A DNA stretch of 64,000 nt from assembly GCA_022614805.1 (NCBI GenBank), contig JAKEHY010000022.1, forward strand, positions 23,864 through 87,863, read 5' to 3'. Below the pieces are notes generated by a model. That model saw only the letters and a program-made list of their open reading frames with translations. It was not told where the DNA came from and searched no databases. Position 1 is the stretch's first letter, and each line of letters opens with the position of its first letter. The DNA is from Candidatus Zixiibacteriota bacterium (GTDB taxonomy: Bacteria > Zixibacteria > MSB-5A5 > DSPP01). Both the position numbers and the translations under genes were made by a program. Of this stretch, positions 44,529 through 51,777 are shown one piece after another.

Positions 44529-44570
44529 GTCAACTTTTTAGTTGACAGAACGGCCAAAAAGATGTAAATA
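44529..44570 (+). promoter_or_regulatory. Promoter of the sugar transferase gene with inverted repeat over -35
   Basis: TTGACA (44542-44547), 17-base spacer, TAAATA (44565-44570); the ATG is 9 bases further on. GTCAACT-tttt-AGTTGAC (44529-44546) overlaps the -35 box and could be an operator. Confidence 0.55.
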
Positions 44571-44579
44571 TTGTAGCCT

Positions 44580-45272
44580 ATGCCGCGATGGCTGGATGCC
44601 GCCTTGGCCGTTTTTTTCCTCATACTGACTGCCCCCTTGTGGCTCTTTTTGATTCTCTGGATTAAGCTGGACAGCCGCGGCCCCGCTTTTTTCCGCCAGT
44701 TGCGGGTCGGAAAGGAAGGGCGGCTTTTCTGGCTGTGGAAATTCCGCGGAATGGTGGAAAACGGCTCCAACGGCAACGGCTACCATTCCAACATCACGGT
44801 CAAAAACGACCCGCGGGTCTCCCGCGCGGGCCGTTTTCTGCGGGCCACCAAAATGGACGAACTCCCCCAGTTGATTAACATCTTGAAGGGGGAAATGACC
44901 TTTGTCGGCCCCCGGCCGGAAGTGCCTGAAATGATACAAAAATATCCGCCCCGCGCCCTGGACGTGCTGACCTTCAAACCCGGTCTCACCTGCCCGGGAA
45001 CCCTTACCTATGTCTTGCAGATGGAGCAATACCTCCCCGCCAACGGAGAGGCGGAGGAATTCTATTTGAAAAACCTGGTGGAAAAAAAGGCCCGGCTGGA
45101 CCTGATGTATTTGCAGAAGCGGGACGTCGCTACCGACCTGCGCTTGATATTCGTTTCCACCCCCTGGGCGATTGCCAAGCGGGTCAGCCGCCAGCTTTTC
45201 CGGCCGCCCAAAAAGCTTTCGCTTCCGCTGGAAGTGCCCGAACCCCGCCTCGAAGAAAAAGTTTCCGCCTAA
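44580..45272 (+). CDS. Bacterial sugar transferase (undecaprenyl-phosphate sugar-1-phosphate transferase type)
   Basis: The 230-residue protein has an N-terminal membrane helix (about 3-25) and the conserved core of this family: DSRGPAFFRQLRVGKEGRLF, LWKFRGMVENG, TKMDELPQLINILKGEMTFV and GPRPEVPEMI. Such enzymes start lipid-linked oligosaccharide or exopolysaccharide synthesis by placing a sugar phosphate on undecaprenyl phosphate. It lacks the extra N-terminal helices of WcaJ and so resembles the short monotopic PglC class. No other glycan genes are adjacent. The consensus-like promoter lies right at the start codon. It converges on an outer-membrane protein gene. Confidence 0.9.
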   Translation: MPRWLDAALAVFFLILTAPLWLFLILWIKLDSRGPAFFRQLRVGKEGRLFWLWKFRGMVENGSNGNGYHSNITVKNDPRVSRAGRFLRATKMDELPQLINILKGEMTFVGPRPEVPEMIQKYPPRALDVLTFKPGLTCPGTLTYVLQMEQYLPANGEAEEFYLKNLVEKKARLDLMYLQKRDVATDLRLIFVSTPWAIAKRVSRQLFRPPKKLSLPLEVPEPRLEEKVSA

Positions 45273-46111
45273 AACGATTCCACGTAAATCAGCCGCAGCT
45301 CCCGGCCGAAGCTCCCCACCCCGGTGCGGTTTTGAAACATATCCCTGAAATCCGCCTCCAGCCACAAATTCTCGGAAAAAAGCCAGCGCACGCCCAAATT
45401 CAAATACCCCCAGCCCCTCCCGAACTGCTTTTGGTTTTTGTCGTCGTCGAAGGCAAAGTCATATTCCGCCAGCAAAGCGACGTAGTTGGAAATGCGGGTG
45501 TCCTGGCCGATGAAAAAACTGGGGCTTTGGTCGCCGTCCTTTTCCCCTTCAAACGGGTTGTAATTTACCCCTCCGTGAAAGCCGGCCGCCAGCCCCGACA
45601 GGCTGTAGGTTTTGGTGGCGACGGCGAAAAAACCTTTTGATTTGATGAGGTAGCGGTCCAGGCTGTCGATGTAAGGGCCGAACCCCTGCCGCTCGTACCC
45701 CAGGGCAACCGCTGGCATGTACCAGTTCTCGTCGAAAATTTTGTACTTGGCGAAAAACTCCACCCGCGGGTTCCACTCGGGCGGCTCGTCGCTGACCAGG
45801 TTCTGGGCCCCGTAGGCGATGCCGAACATAAACCGGCTGAAAACACCGACGTTTAACGCCAGTTGCGCCCCGCCGGAGGGGTAAACCCGGCCGTCCACTT
45901 CGAAAACTCCCCGCGGCAGGCTGGACGCGGTGGGAGCGTCAATGACCCGCCGGGGCTCCAGCAAATTGGTGCGCGGGTAGCGCTCGGACGGCGAATCTAT
46001 CCTTTTGGTGTCGGCCCGGCTGCCGTTGGGAAAGCAAAGGAAAACCAGAGCGGCTGAAGCGAAAATTCCCCCCCAAATCCTATTTTGGTACCGGCGCGCC
46101 TTCATTTTCAT
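45269..46111 (-). CDS. Predicted outer-membrane beta-barrel protein
   Basis: The 280-residue exported protein has a signal peptide (about 1-30, cleaved near GSRADT) and then many alternating amphipathic strands with aromatic residues (FMFGIAYGAQNL, WGYLNLGVRWLF, WLEADFRDMFQ), ending in aromatic FGRELRLIYVESF as outer-membrane barrels do. VIDAPTASSLPRGVFEVDGR after the mature start recalls YjbH-like exopolysaccharide-associated proteins, a weak resemblance. The ATG 46111 is preceded by GAGGAGGG. The neighbouring sugar transferase makes a link to surface polysaccharide possible. Confidence 0.7.
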   Translation of the reverse strand: MKMKARRYQNRIWGGIFASAALVFLCFPNGSRADTKRIDSPSERYPRTNLLEPRRVIDAPTASSLPRGVFEVDGRVYPSGGAQLALNVGVFSRFMFGIAYGAQNLVSDEPPEWNPRVEFFAKYKIFDENWYMPAVALGYERQGFGPYIDSLDRYLIKSKGFFAVATKTYSLSGLAAGFHGGVNYNPFEGEKDGDQSPSFFIGQDTRISNYVALLAEYDFAFDDDKNQKQFGRGWGYLNLGVRWLFSENLWLEADFRDMFQNRTGVGSFGRELRLIYVESF

Positions 46112-46225
46112 CCCTCCTCGCCTTAAAGCGATGCTTAAATAGAAGCGCCCGAACCGGTTTGTCAACAAAAATTTAAGCTTGTGAAAAAAATATTTTCTCC
46201 CCCAAAGTGGAGACGGTCAAAAAAC

Positions 46226-46897
46226 CTACTCCACTCGCCGATAGAGCCGCTTTGTCCGGATATACCGCTCCACCCCCTCCGGAACCAGGTAGCGGACGCT
46301 CTGCCCGACCCGAATGCGCCGACGCAAATCGGTGGATGAAATTTCCAGCCGGGGATTGGAAAGCCAGTAGGCACGCTCCATCCAGACGGGGACTTTTTCA
46401 CTTGTTCCGAGCGTTGTCGAGGAATCCGTCCGGGGGCGGTGGGCAAAGACCGGCGTGGCCATTGAAAAAACTTTTTCCGGCTCCTTCCAGGAGCGCAGTT
46501 CCGATAAATTGTCCGACCCCAAAAGCAGGAAAAACCGGGTCTTCGGATGTTTTTTTCGCAAAAGCGGCAAAGTCTCCACCGTGTAGGAAACCCCTCCCTT
46601 TTCTTTTTCGATGGTCAAAACCTTGAAACGGGGATTTACCAAAACGGCCAGCCGAACCATCTCCAGCCGGTGCCGGAAAGAAGTTATCCGCCGTCCCTGT
46701 TTGTGGGGCGGCCGCAAAGCGGGGAGAAACCAGACCTCGTCTAATTTTAATTCCTCCAGGGCGCTTTGGGCCAAAACGAGATGGGCCTGGTGGGGCGGGT
46801 CGAAAGTCCCTCCCAAAAGCCCGATTTTGTTGAAAACCCCGAGCGACTTGTCCCGGCTGAAATGGAGGGAAGCCGGGGGGCGGCGGGCTTTGGGCAT
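46226..46897 (-). CDS. nadD: Nicotinate-nucleotide adenylyltransferase containing two repeat-derived segments
   Basis: The 223-residue enzyme makes nicotinate adenine dinucleotide in NAD synthesis. The nucleotidyltransferase motif is IGLLGGTFDPPHQAHL (about 25-40, H-x-x-H), with LGSDNLSEL and the C-terminal LEISSTDLRRRIR (ISSTxxR). About 24 residues precede the first strand where relatives have 2-4; these (ASLHFSRDKS) are encoded by a copy of the CCCGAGCG.AGTCGAGGG repeat. A second copy encodes SSTTLGTSEK in the variable middle. The ATG directly follows the bamD stop (TAAATG), so the extension appears translated. It ends the ftsK-lolA-SLT-bamD operon. Confidence 0.9.
   Translation of the reverse strand: MPKARRPPASLHFSRDKSLGVFNKIGLLGGTFDPPHQAHLVLAQSALEELKLDEVWFLPALRPPHKQGRRITSFRHRLEMVRLAVLVNPRFKVLTIEKEKGGVSYTVETLPLLRKKHPKTRFFLLLGSDNLSELRSWKEPEKVFSMATPVFAHRPRTDSSTTLGTSEKVPVWMERAYWLSNPRLEISSTDLRRRIRVGQSVRYLVPEGVERYIRTKRLYRRVE
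46401..46425. repeat. CCCGAGCG.AGTCGAGGG-type repeat inside nadD
   Basis: CTTGTTCCGAGCGTTGTCGA compares with CTTGTCCCGAGCGAAGTCGA at 55595 and 58637 (17 of 20 by eye), in frame within the gene. Confidence 0.65.
46844..46872. repeat. Second repeat copy encoding the nadD N-terminal extension
   Basis: Compared with the 29-base element at 58633-58661 about 24 positions match, including CGACTTGTCCCG and GAGGGAAG. In the nadD frame it reads ASLHFSRDKS; the intergenic copies in the same frame read ASLDFARDKS. Confidence 0.65.
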
Positions 46898-47674
46898 TTA
46901 CTTTTTGGCGGCTTCGAGGGCGGCTAAATCAGAGTTTTTTTTTAGCCTTTCCCGCACCTCGCCGGAATGCTTGTGGCCGGGATAGAGGGACAAAAAGGCC
47001 TCGTATTTGGCGCGTGCTTCGGCGAACTTTTTTTCTTTTTCCAAGGACAGGGCAAAAAGGTACAGCGCTTCCGCTCCGAAGTTGGACTCGCCATACTCGT
47101 CGATGACCCCCTGCAAATAAATCCGGGCCGCCGTATAGTCTCCCATTTTGAAATACAGACGGCCGATGGAAAAATCCTTCTTGGCCAGCCGGTCCAGAGC
47201 CATTGCCAGAAGCGCCCGGGCCGAATCGGCATAGGCGCAGCCGGCCCATTCTTCGAGAAAGCCGCGCAACGCCTCCACCGCCGCGGCGGCATCCTTCTGG
47301 TCGTAGGCCGGATTTTTGGGGGCCAGGAGAAATTGAGAGTAATGGGTGTAATATTCCGCTTGGCAGGCCAGGGGGCTGGAGGGAAAATTCCGGTTGATTT
47401 TTCTGAACTCCTCCGCCGCCAGAATGAACAGCTCCTGCCGAAAGTAGGTGACGCCCAGCATAAACTGGGCCGTGTCGATGGCCGGATGGCCGGGATAGTT
47501 CAAAATCATCTTGGACAGCTCGGACGAGGCCTTGGCCCACTTTTTCTTTTCGAAAAGCTGCCGGCAGCGGGTCATCTGCTCCGGCGCCGGCAAAACCGCT
47601 TCCTCTTTTTCATCCCGGGCGCCTCCGCAACCCAAGGCCAGCAAAAGCAAAAAAAGAAGGGTAAGCGGCCTCAA
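46898..47674 (-). CDS. bamD: Outer-membrane assembly lipoprotein BamD-like
   Basis: The 258-residue lipoprotein has a lipobox (LLLLALGCGG, Cys16) followed by five TPR-like repeats, as in BamD/YfiO, which works with BamA to insert outer-membrane proteins. TPR landmarks include KKWAKASSELSKMILNYPGH, FRQELFILAAEEFRKINRNF and FAEARAKYEAFLSLYPGHKH. It lies between the lytic transglycosylase and nadD genes in an envelope operon, with 3 bases before it and none after. No BamA gene of the standard type is in the window, although the patatin fusion at 3.6 kb carries a BamA-like barrel. Confidence 0.88.
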   Translation of the reverse strand: MRPLTLLFLLLLALGCGGARDEKEEAVLPAPEQMTRCRQLFEKKKWAKASSELSKMILNYPGHPAIDTAQFMLGVTYFRQELFILAAEEFRKINRNFPSSPLACQAEYYTHYSQFLLAPKNPAYDQKDAAAAVEALRGFLEEWAGCAYADSARALLAMALDRLAKKDFSIGRLYFKMGDYTAARIYLQGVIDEYGESNFGAEALYLFALSLEKEKKFAEARAKYEAFLSLYPGHKHSGEVRERLKKNSDLAALEAAKK

Positions 47675-47677
47675 TCC

Positions 47678-48472
47678 CTATCCTTCCGCCAGAACCGGAT
47701 ACCGGCGCGCCAGCCGCCCGTACTGGGCTTTCACTTTTCCGGAAAAATCTTGGGGAAGAGGGGTCCCGGCGGCCAGCCAGCGGGCCACCTGTTCCTCCCC
47801 GTAATTGTAGGCGGTCAACGTCGCATCAATCTCTTTGAACCTTCTGCCCAACTCCCAGAGATAATACCCGGCCAAATTGATGTTCGTTTCCGGCTCGTGC
47901 AAACGCTCGAGGGCCTCCCACGACAGCCGGTGGCGCAAAATGATTCCGAACGCCACCGACGGTTTGACCTGCAGCAAGCCCACCGCCCCCTTCTCGGAAA
48001 CCGCCCCGTTTTTAAACGAGCTTTCGGTCATAATCAAAGCAAAAATCCAGAGGGGCGAAACCTCCAAATTCTGCGACCAGTTCCAGACCGCCTGGGCGAT
48101 TTTCTCTTTCTCCGGCAGGGAAAAACCATAGGAAAGCTCCTCCACCGTGCGGAAGGTCTCCAGCCGCAACTCCAGCTCCCGGATGCGCCCCTCGTTGATT
48201 AAAAGCTTCCGTTCCAGCCCGATTCGCCCGTAAATCAAAAAACCCAATGCCGCGGTCTCCAGCAAATAGACCGCCAGACCGAAAAAGAAAACCGGCAGCG
48301 GGAGCCGCAGCAGCCGGCGCCTTTTCTTTTTGGGGAAAGCCGGACGGACGGAAAAAACCGCTTCCGCCGTCTGTCCGATTTTGTCTTTCACCCGTCCGAT
48401 ACGCATAGGCTTTTTATCCAGAGGCCAAAGAGGCTCCCCCCCATTATAGGTCGGTAATCCGGCCCCGTCCAT
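47678..48472 (-). CDS. Membrane-anchored lytic transglycosylase (SLT domain)
   Basis: This protein of up to 264 residues has one membrane helix (about 56-78) and a C-terminal Slt-type lysozyme-like domain (about 125-250). The catalytic glutamate is in FALIMTESSFKNGAVSEKGAVG, followed by GLLQVKPSVAFGI and LTAYNYGEEQVARW. Such enzymes cleave the glycan strand to 1,6-anhydromuramic acid. The start could be 48472, immediately after lolA, or 48406 (MRIGRVKD), which gives a shorter cytoplasmic tail. It sits between lolA and bamD. Confidence 0.85.
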   Translation of the reverse strand: MDGAGLPTYNGGEPLWPLDKKPMRIGRVKDKIGQTAEAVFSVRPAFPKKKRRRLLRLPLPVFFFGLAVYLLETAALGFLIYGRIGLERKLLINEGRIRELELRLETFRTVEELSYGFSLPEKEKIAQAVWNWSQNLEVSPLWIFALIMTESSFKNGAVSEKGAVGLLQVKPSVAFGIILRHRLSWEALERLHEPETNINLAGYYLWELGRRFKEIDATLTAYNYGEEQVARWLAAGTPLPQDFSGKVKAQYGRLARRYPVLAEG

Positions 48473-48475
48473 TCA

Positions 48476-49093
48476 CTAAAGCGAAAGGTCGGTCACCTTC
48501 ACGCCGGCCGGTACTTCAAAGGCGAACTTTTTGGGGTTTATTTTGAGGTTTCGGGCGGTGCGCAAAAATTTCACCGTCACCGAATCCCCCGCCTCCTCCC
48601 AGCTCATCGAGCTGATAAGAAAGCTTTTGGGATGAAAGGCCAAAACCACCGGCGCTCCGGCCGCGTCCCGGGCTTTCGGCACCAGCCGCAAAACGACGGA
48701 GCCGGAGTTTTGCTTCACCAGTTCCCCCCGGAATTCCCTTTTCAACCGGTCTAAAATTTCCTTGGGGCGGAAAGGCGTTTGCGCCCGCGCCCGTTTCTGT
48801 TTTTGGACTTCCTTTTCAGAGGGGGAATACACCCACAGGTAGGCCCCGTCGTACACTTCCACCCGGCCGGGGACAGCCAGCCGCCAGCGCCCCGCATCCG
48901 CCCAGAACTCCCCCCGCCAGATTTCCGCTTTCTTGAAAACCGCGTGCACGGTTTTTTGCTCAAAGCGGACGTACAGCCGTTCGGCTTCGTCGTAGTGCCG
49001 GTAGAGCCGGTCCAGCCATTCGCCGGACGTGGCCGCGCCCGTGCCGCCGGCAGCGGTCAAAAACAAAATCGAAGCCAAAAACGCCTTTTTCAT
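48476..49093 (-). CDS. lolA: LolA-like periplasmic lipoprotein carrier
   Basis: The 205-residue exported protein has a signal peptide (1-20) and the LolA/LolB fold pattern: helix EWLDRLYRHYDEAERLYVRF, strands FWADAGRWRLAVPGRVEVYD, GAYLWVYSPSEKEVQKQKR and C-terminal FAFEVPAGVKVTDLSL. LolA shuttles lipoproteins from the LolCDE transporter to the outer membrane. The frame opens earlier within ftsK, but ATG 49093 lies one base after the ftsK stop (TGAgATG) and starts the signal peptide. In many genomes lolA directly follows ftsK, as here. Confidence 0.88.
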   Translation of the reverse strand: MKKAFLASILFLTAAGGTGAATSGEWLDRLYRHYDEAERLYVRFEQKTVHAVFKKAEIWRGEFWADAGRWRLAVPGRVEVYDGAYLWVYSPSEKEVQKQKRARAQTPFRPKEILDRLKREFRGELVKQNSGSVVLRLVPKARDAAGAPVVLAFHPKSFLISSMSWEEAGDSVTVKFLRTARNLKINPKKFAFEVPAGVKVTDLSL

Positions 49094-49094
49094 C

Positions 49095-51563
49095 TCAATT
49101 CGCCGACCCGAGCGGGGCCGCCCCCTTTTCGAGATAATCCTTCCCCACCAGAACTTCGCGCGCCTTGGAGCCGTCATACGGCCCCACGATGCCGGCCGCC
49201 TCCAGCTGGTCGATGAGCCGGGCGGCCCGCTGGTAGCCGATTCCCAATCGACGCTGCAAAAGCGAAACCGAGCCCTGCCGGTGGCGCACCACCAACTCAA
49301 TGGCCTGGCGGAAAAGGTCGTCGGGCTGATCGTCGTTCTCCTCCTCATCCAGTTCGGCCTCCGGCGTCACCACAAAGTTATCCATCGGCGGCACCTCGTA
49401 GTTTTGAGCTTTGAGGAATCCGACCAGCCCTTCCGTCTCCGCGCCGGAGATGAAGGCCCCGTGAATCCGCTCCGCCTCCGGCCGGCCGGTGTACATAAAG
49501 AGCATGTCGCCGGAGCCCAAAAGCTTCTCCGCCCCGTTGGCGTCCAGGATGGTGCGGGAATCCACCTTGGAGGCAACCTGAAAGGCGATGCGGGAGGAAA
49601 AGTTGGCCTTGATTAAACCGGTGATGACGTCCACGGACGGCCTTTGCGTGGCCAAAACGAGGTGAATGCCGACCGCCCGCGCCATCTGCGCCAGCCGGGT
49701 GATTAACGTCTCCGTGCGGGTGGAAACGGTGGACATCATCAAATCCGCCAGCTCGTCCACCACCAGGACCAAGTACGGCAGCCGCTCGGCCGCCTTCTTT
49801 TTCCGGTTGTAATCCTCGATGTTCCGCACGGAAGCCTTGGCCAAGGCCCGGTAGCGCTCCTCCATTTCGACGACGGCGTCCGCCAAAACCTTTTCGGCTA
49901 TCCGGGGCGAGGTCACCACGGCCCGCTCCAGGTGCGGGATGCCGGAGTAAACCGAAAGCTCCAGCATTTTCGGGTCGATGAAAATGAAGCGCAGCTCGGC
50001 CGGGTGTTTGCGGTAAAGCAGGCTGGTAATCAGGGCGTTCAGACAGACGCTTTTGCCGCTGCCGGTGGCCCCCGCGATTAAAAGATGCGGCATTCTGGCC
50101 AGATCGTGGGCGACCGGCTCCCCCGAAATCGACTTTCCGAAGGCCATTGGCAGCCGCATCGACTCATTTGCAAAGGCACTTGAAGCCAGAATTTCCTTTA
50201 AATAAACGGTCTGGGGGTTCGGGTTGGGAACCTCGATGCCGACCGCCGCCTTCCCCGGGATGGGAGCGACCACGCGGATTCGCTTGGCCTGCAGGGCCAG
50301 GGCCAAATCATCCGCCAAAGAGACTATCTGGTTGATTTTCACCCCCGCCGCCGGTTTGAACTCGAAGCGGGTGATGATAGGTCCGGGGTGGGCTTCAATC
50401 TGGTCTTCAACCGCCACCCCGAAGGTCGCCAAAGTCTTTTCCAAAGTGTCCGAAAGCCGCCCGATTTCTTCCCGGCTTATGCCGCGCGGGCCCGCCGGCG
50501 GGTCCGCCAAAAGGGCGAGGGATGGATATTCATACTTCCCCAGATCCGGGTCGTGGGTTTTGACGACTTTAAGCGTGTCGGAAAGTTCTTTGAAAAAGCT
50601 TTCTTGATGAACGGGGATCCCCCCGCCGGCCGGTTTTTTCTTCGCTGCTTCCGCCGGCCGCTCCATCTCCCCTCCCTCTGACGAAGCCGCCGGTTCCACC
50701 GGCGCCGTTTGGGGCCAGTCCCGCTGGCGGGTTCGGTCAATCTCCACCTTGCCGAAATCTTTAAGCTTTCCCCATAATGTTTTCAAGCCCGATTCCTTCT
50801 TTTGAGCGGGAACCGGACGACCCCTCCCGAAGCTGGTCGAGGGAACCGGCCGCTCGCCCGGCACGGACGAGCTTGCCGTAGAACCCGTCCCAAAGCCGGG
50901 CGAAGGCTCCATTTTGGCCTTGGCGGTTGGAAAACGGACGGTGGGGAGGGAGGGTTTCCCCCATTTGAGGTTCAAAAGCCGCGGCTTAAACAAAATAAGG
51001 AGAGCCAGCGCTAAAACCAGCAAAAACACCACCGCGCCGACCGGTCCGATGAGGGCCGAAAGAAAAGCGGCGGTGGCGAAGGAAAAATGTCCGCCGAAGG
51101 AGGGGGTGCCGTCAAACTCGTACGCTTCCTGGTGCAAAACGGTGTCGACCATAACGGCAAAAAGAACATAATAGGCGGCCAACGGCAAAACTTTGAAGTA
51201 GAGCCGGCTCCAATTCTTTTTAAGAAAAAGCTGGCTGCCGAGCACCAGCGCGAAAACGCCCAAAACGAATGCAAAAAACCCGGTCTGTGCGTAAAAATTG
51301 TACGCCAGCCAGGCCCCCAAGATTCCGGCCTTGTTGACGGTGACCACTTCCGCGGGATGGAAAAGTGCCCCGAAGGAGAAGCGGGGGAGTTTTTGGTTGT
51401 CGGACGCCTCGTAGGTGGCCAGAGAAATGAGCAACAAAAGCCCGAAGAAAACCCCCAAAAGCCCCAGAACCTCCCAGCGGAAAAGGGGGGCAAAGAGGCG
51501 CCCGATTCTGGCGCTGTTTTCCCTGGTCTTTCTGAAGAATCCTTTTCTGCTTTTTTCAGGCAT
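49095..51563 (-). CDS. ftsK: DNA translocase FtsK/SpoIIIE
   Basis: The 822-residue protein has four membrane helices (about 28-195), a variable basic/proline-rich linker (about 200-320), the alpha/beta motor with Walker A GATGSGKSVCLNALI and Walker B LVLVVDELADLMM, and a C-terminal gamma winged helix (about 750-815, GIGYQRAARLIDQLEAAGIV) that reads KOPS-type DNA signs. It pumps chromosome termini through the septum. Part of the linker (PVPSTSFGRGRPVP) is encoded by DNA resembling the dispersed CCCGAGCG.AGTCGAGGG repeat. It leads the lolA-SLT-bamD-nadD operon. Confidence 0.95.
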   Translation of the reverse strand: MPEKSRKGFFRKTRENSARIGRLFAPLFRWEVLGLLGVFFGLLLLISLATYEASDNQKLPRFSFGALFHPAEVVTVNKAGILGAWLAYNFYAQTGFFAFVLGVFALVLGSQLFLKKNWSRLYFKVLPLAAYYVLFAVMVDTVLHQEAYEFDGTPSFGGHFSFATAAFLSALIGPVGAVVFLLVLALALLILFKPRLLNLKWGKPSLPTVRFPTAKAKMEPSPGFGTGSTASSSVPGERPVPSTSFGRGRPVPAQKKESGLKTLWGKLKDFGKVEIDRTRQRDWPQTAPVEPAASSEGGEMERPAEAAKKKPAGGGIPVHQESFFKELSDTLKVVKTHDPDLGKYEYPSLALLADPPAGPRGISREEIGRLSDTLEKTLATFGVAVEDQIEAHPGPIITRFEFKPAAGVKINQIVSLADDLALALQAKRIRVVAPIPGKAAVGIEVPNPNPQTVYLKEILASSAFANESMRLPMAFGKSISGEPVAHDLARMPHLLIAGATGSGKSVCLNALITSLLYRKHPAELRFIFIDPKMLELSVYSGIPHLERAVVTSPRIAEKVLADAVVEMEERYRALAKASVRNIEDYNRKKKAAERLPYLVLVVDELADLMMSTVSTRTETLITRLAQMARAVGIHLVLATQRPSVDVITGLIKANFSSRIAFQVASKVDSRTILDANGAEKLLGSGDMLFMYTGRPEAERIHGAFISGAETEGLVGFLKAQNYEVPPMDNFVVTPEAELDEEENDDQPDDLFRQAIELVVRHRQGSVSLLQRRLGIGYQRAARLIDQLEAAGIVGPYDGSKAREVLVGKDYLEKGAAPLGSAN

Positions 51564-51777
51564 AAATATTATACGGAGCTAAACAGCCCCACGCTGACGA
51601 GATGTCGAGCCTTCCCCATTCCCTCTCGAATGTAACACCCGTTACTATTTTCGTCAATTAAAATTGGCCTCTTTAGAGACCAAAATCCGGGGGAAAAATC
51701 GCTCGTCAAGGATGGACCGCCGCGAATGATAAATGAGGGGTGGATGGACAATAATCCCGCCCTTGAAACCGCTCAAA

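Noticed and set aside
46967-48202. 411-codon open frame antisense to bamD and the transglycosylase
   Set aside because: It spans two real genes on the other strand and has Arg/Gly/Pro-rich composition typical of shadow frames.
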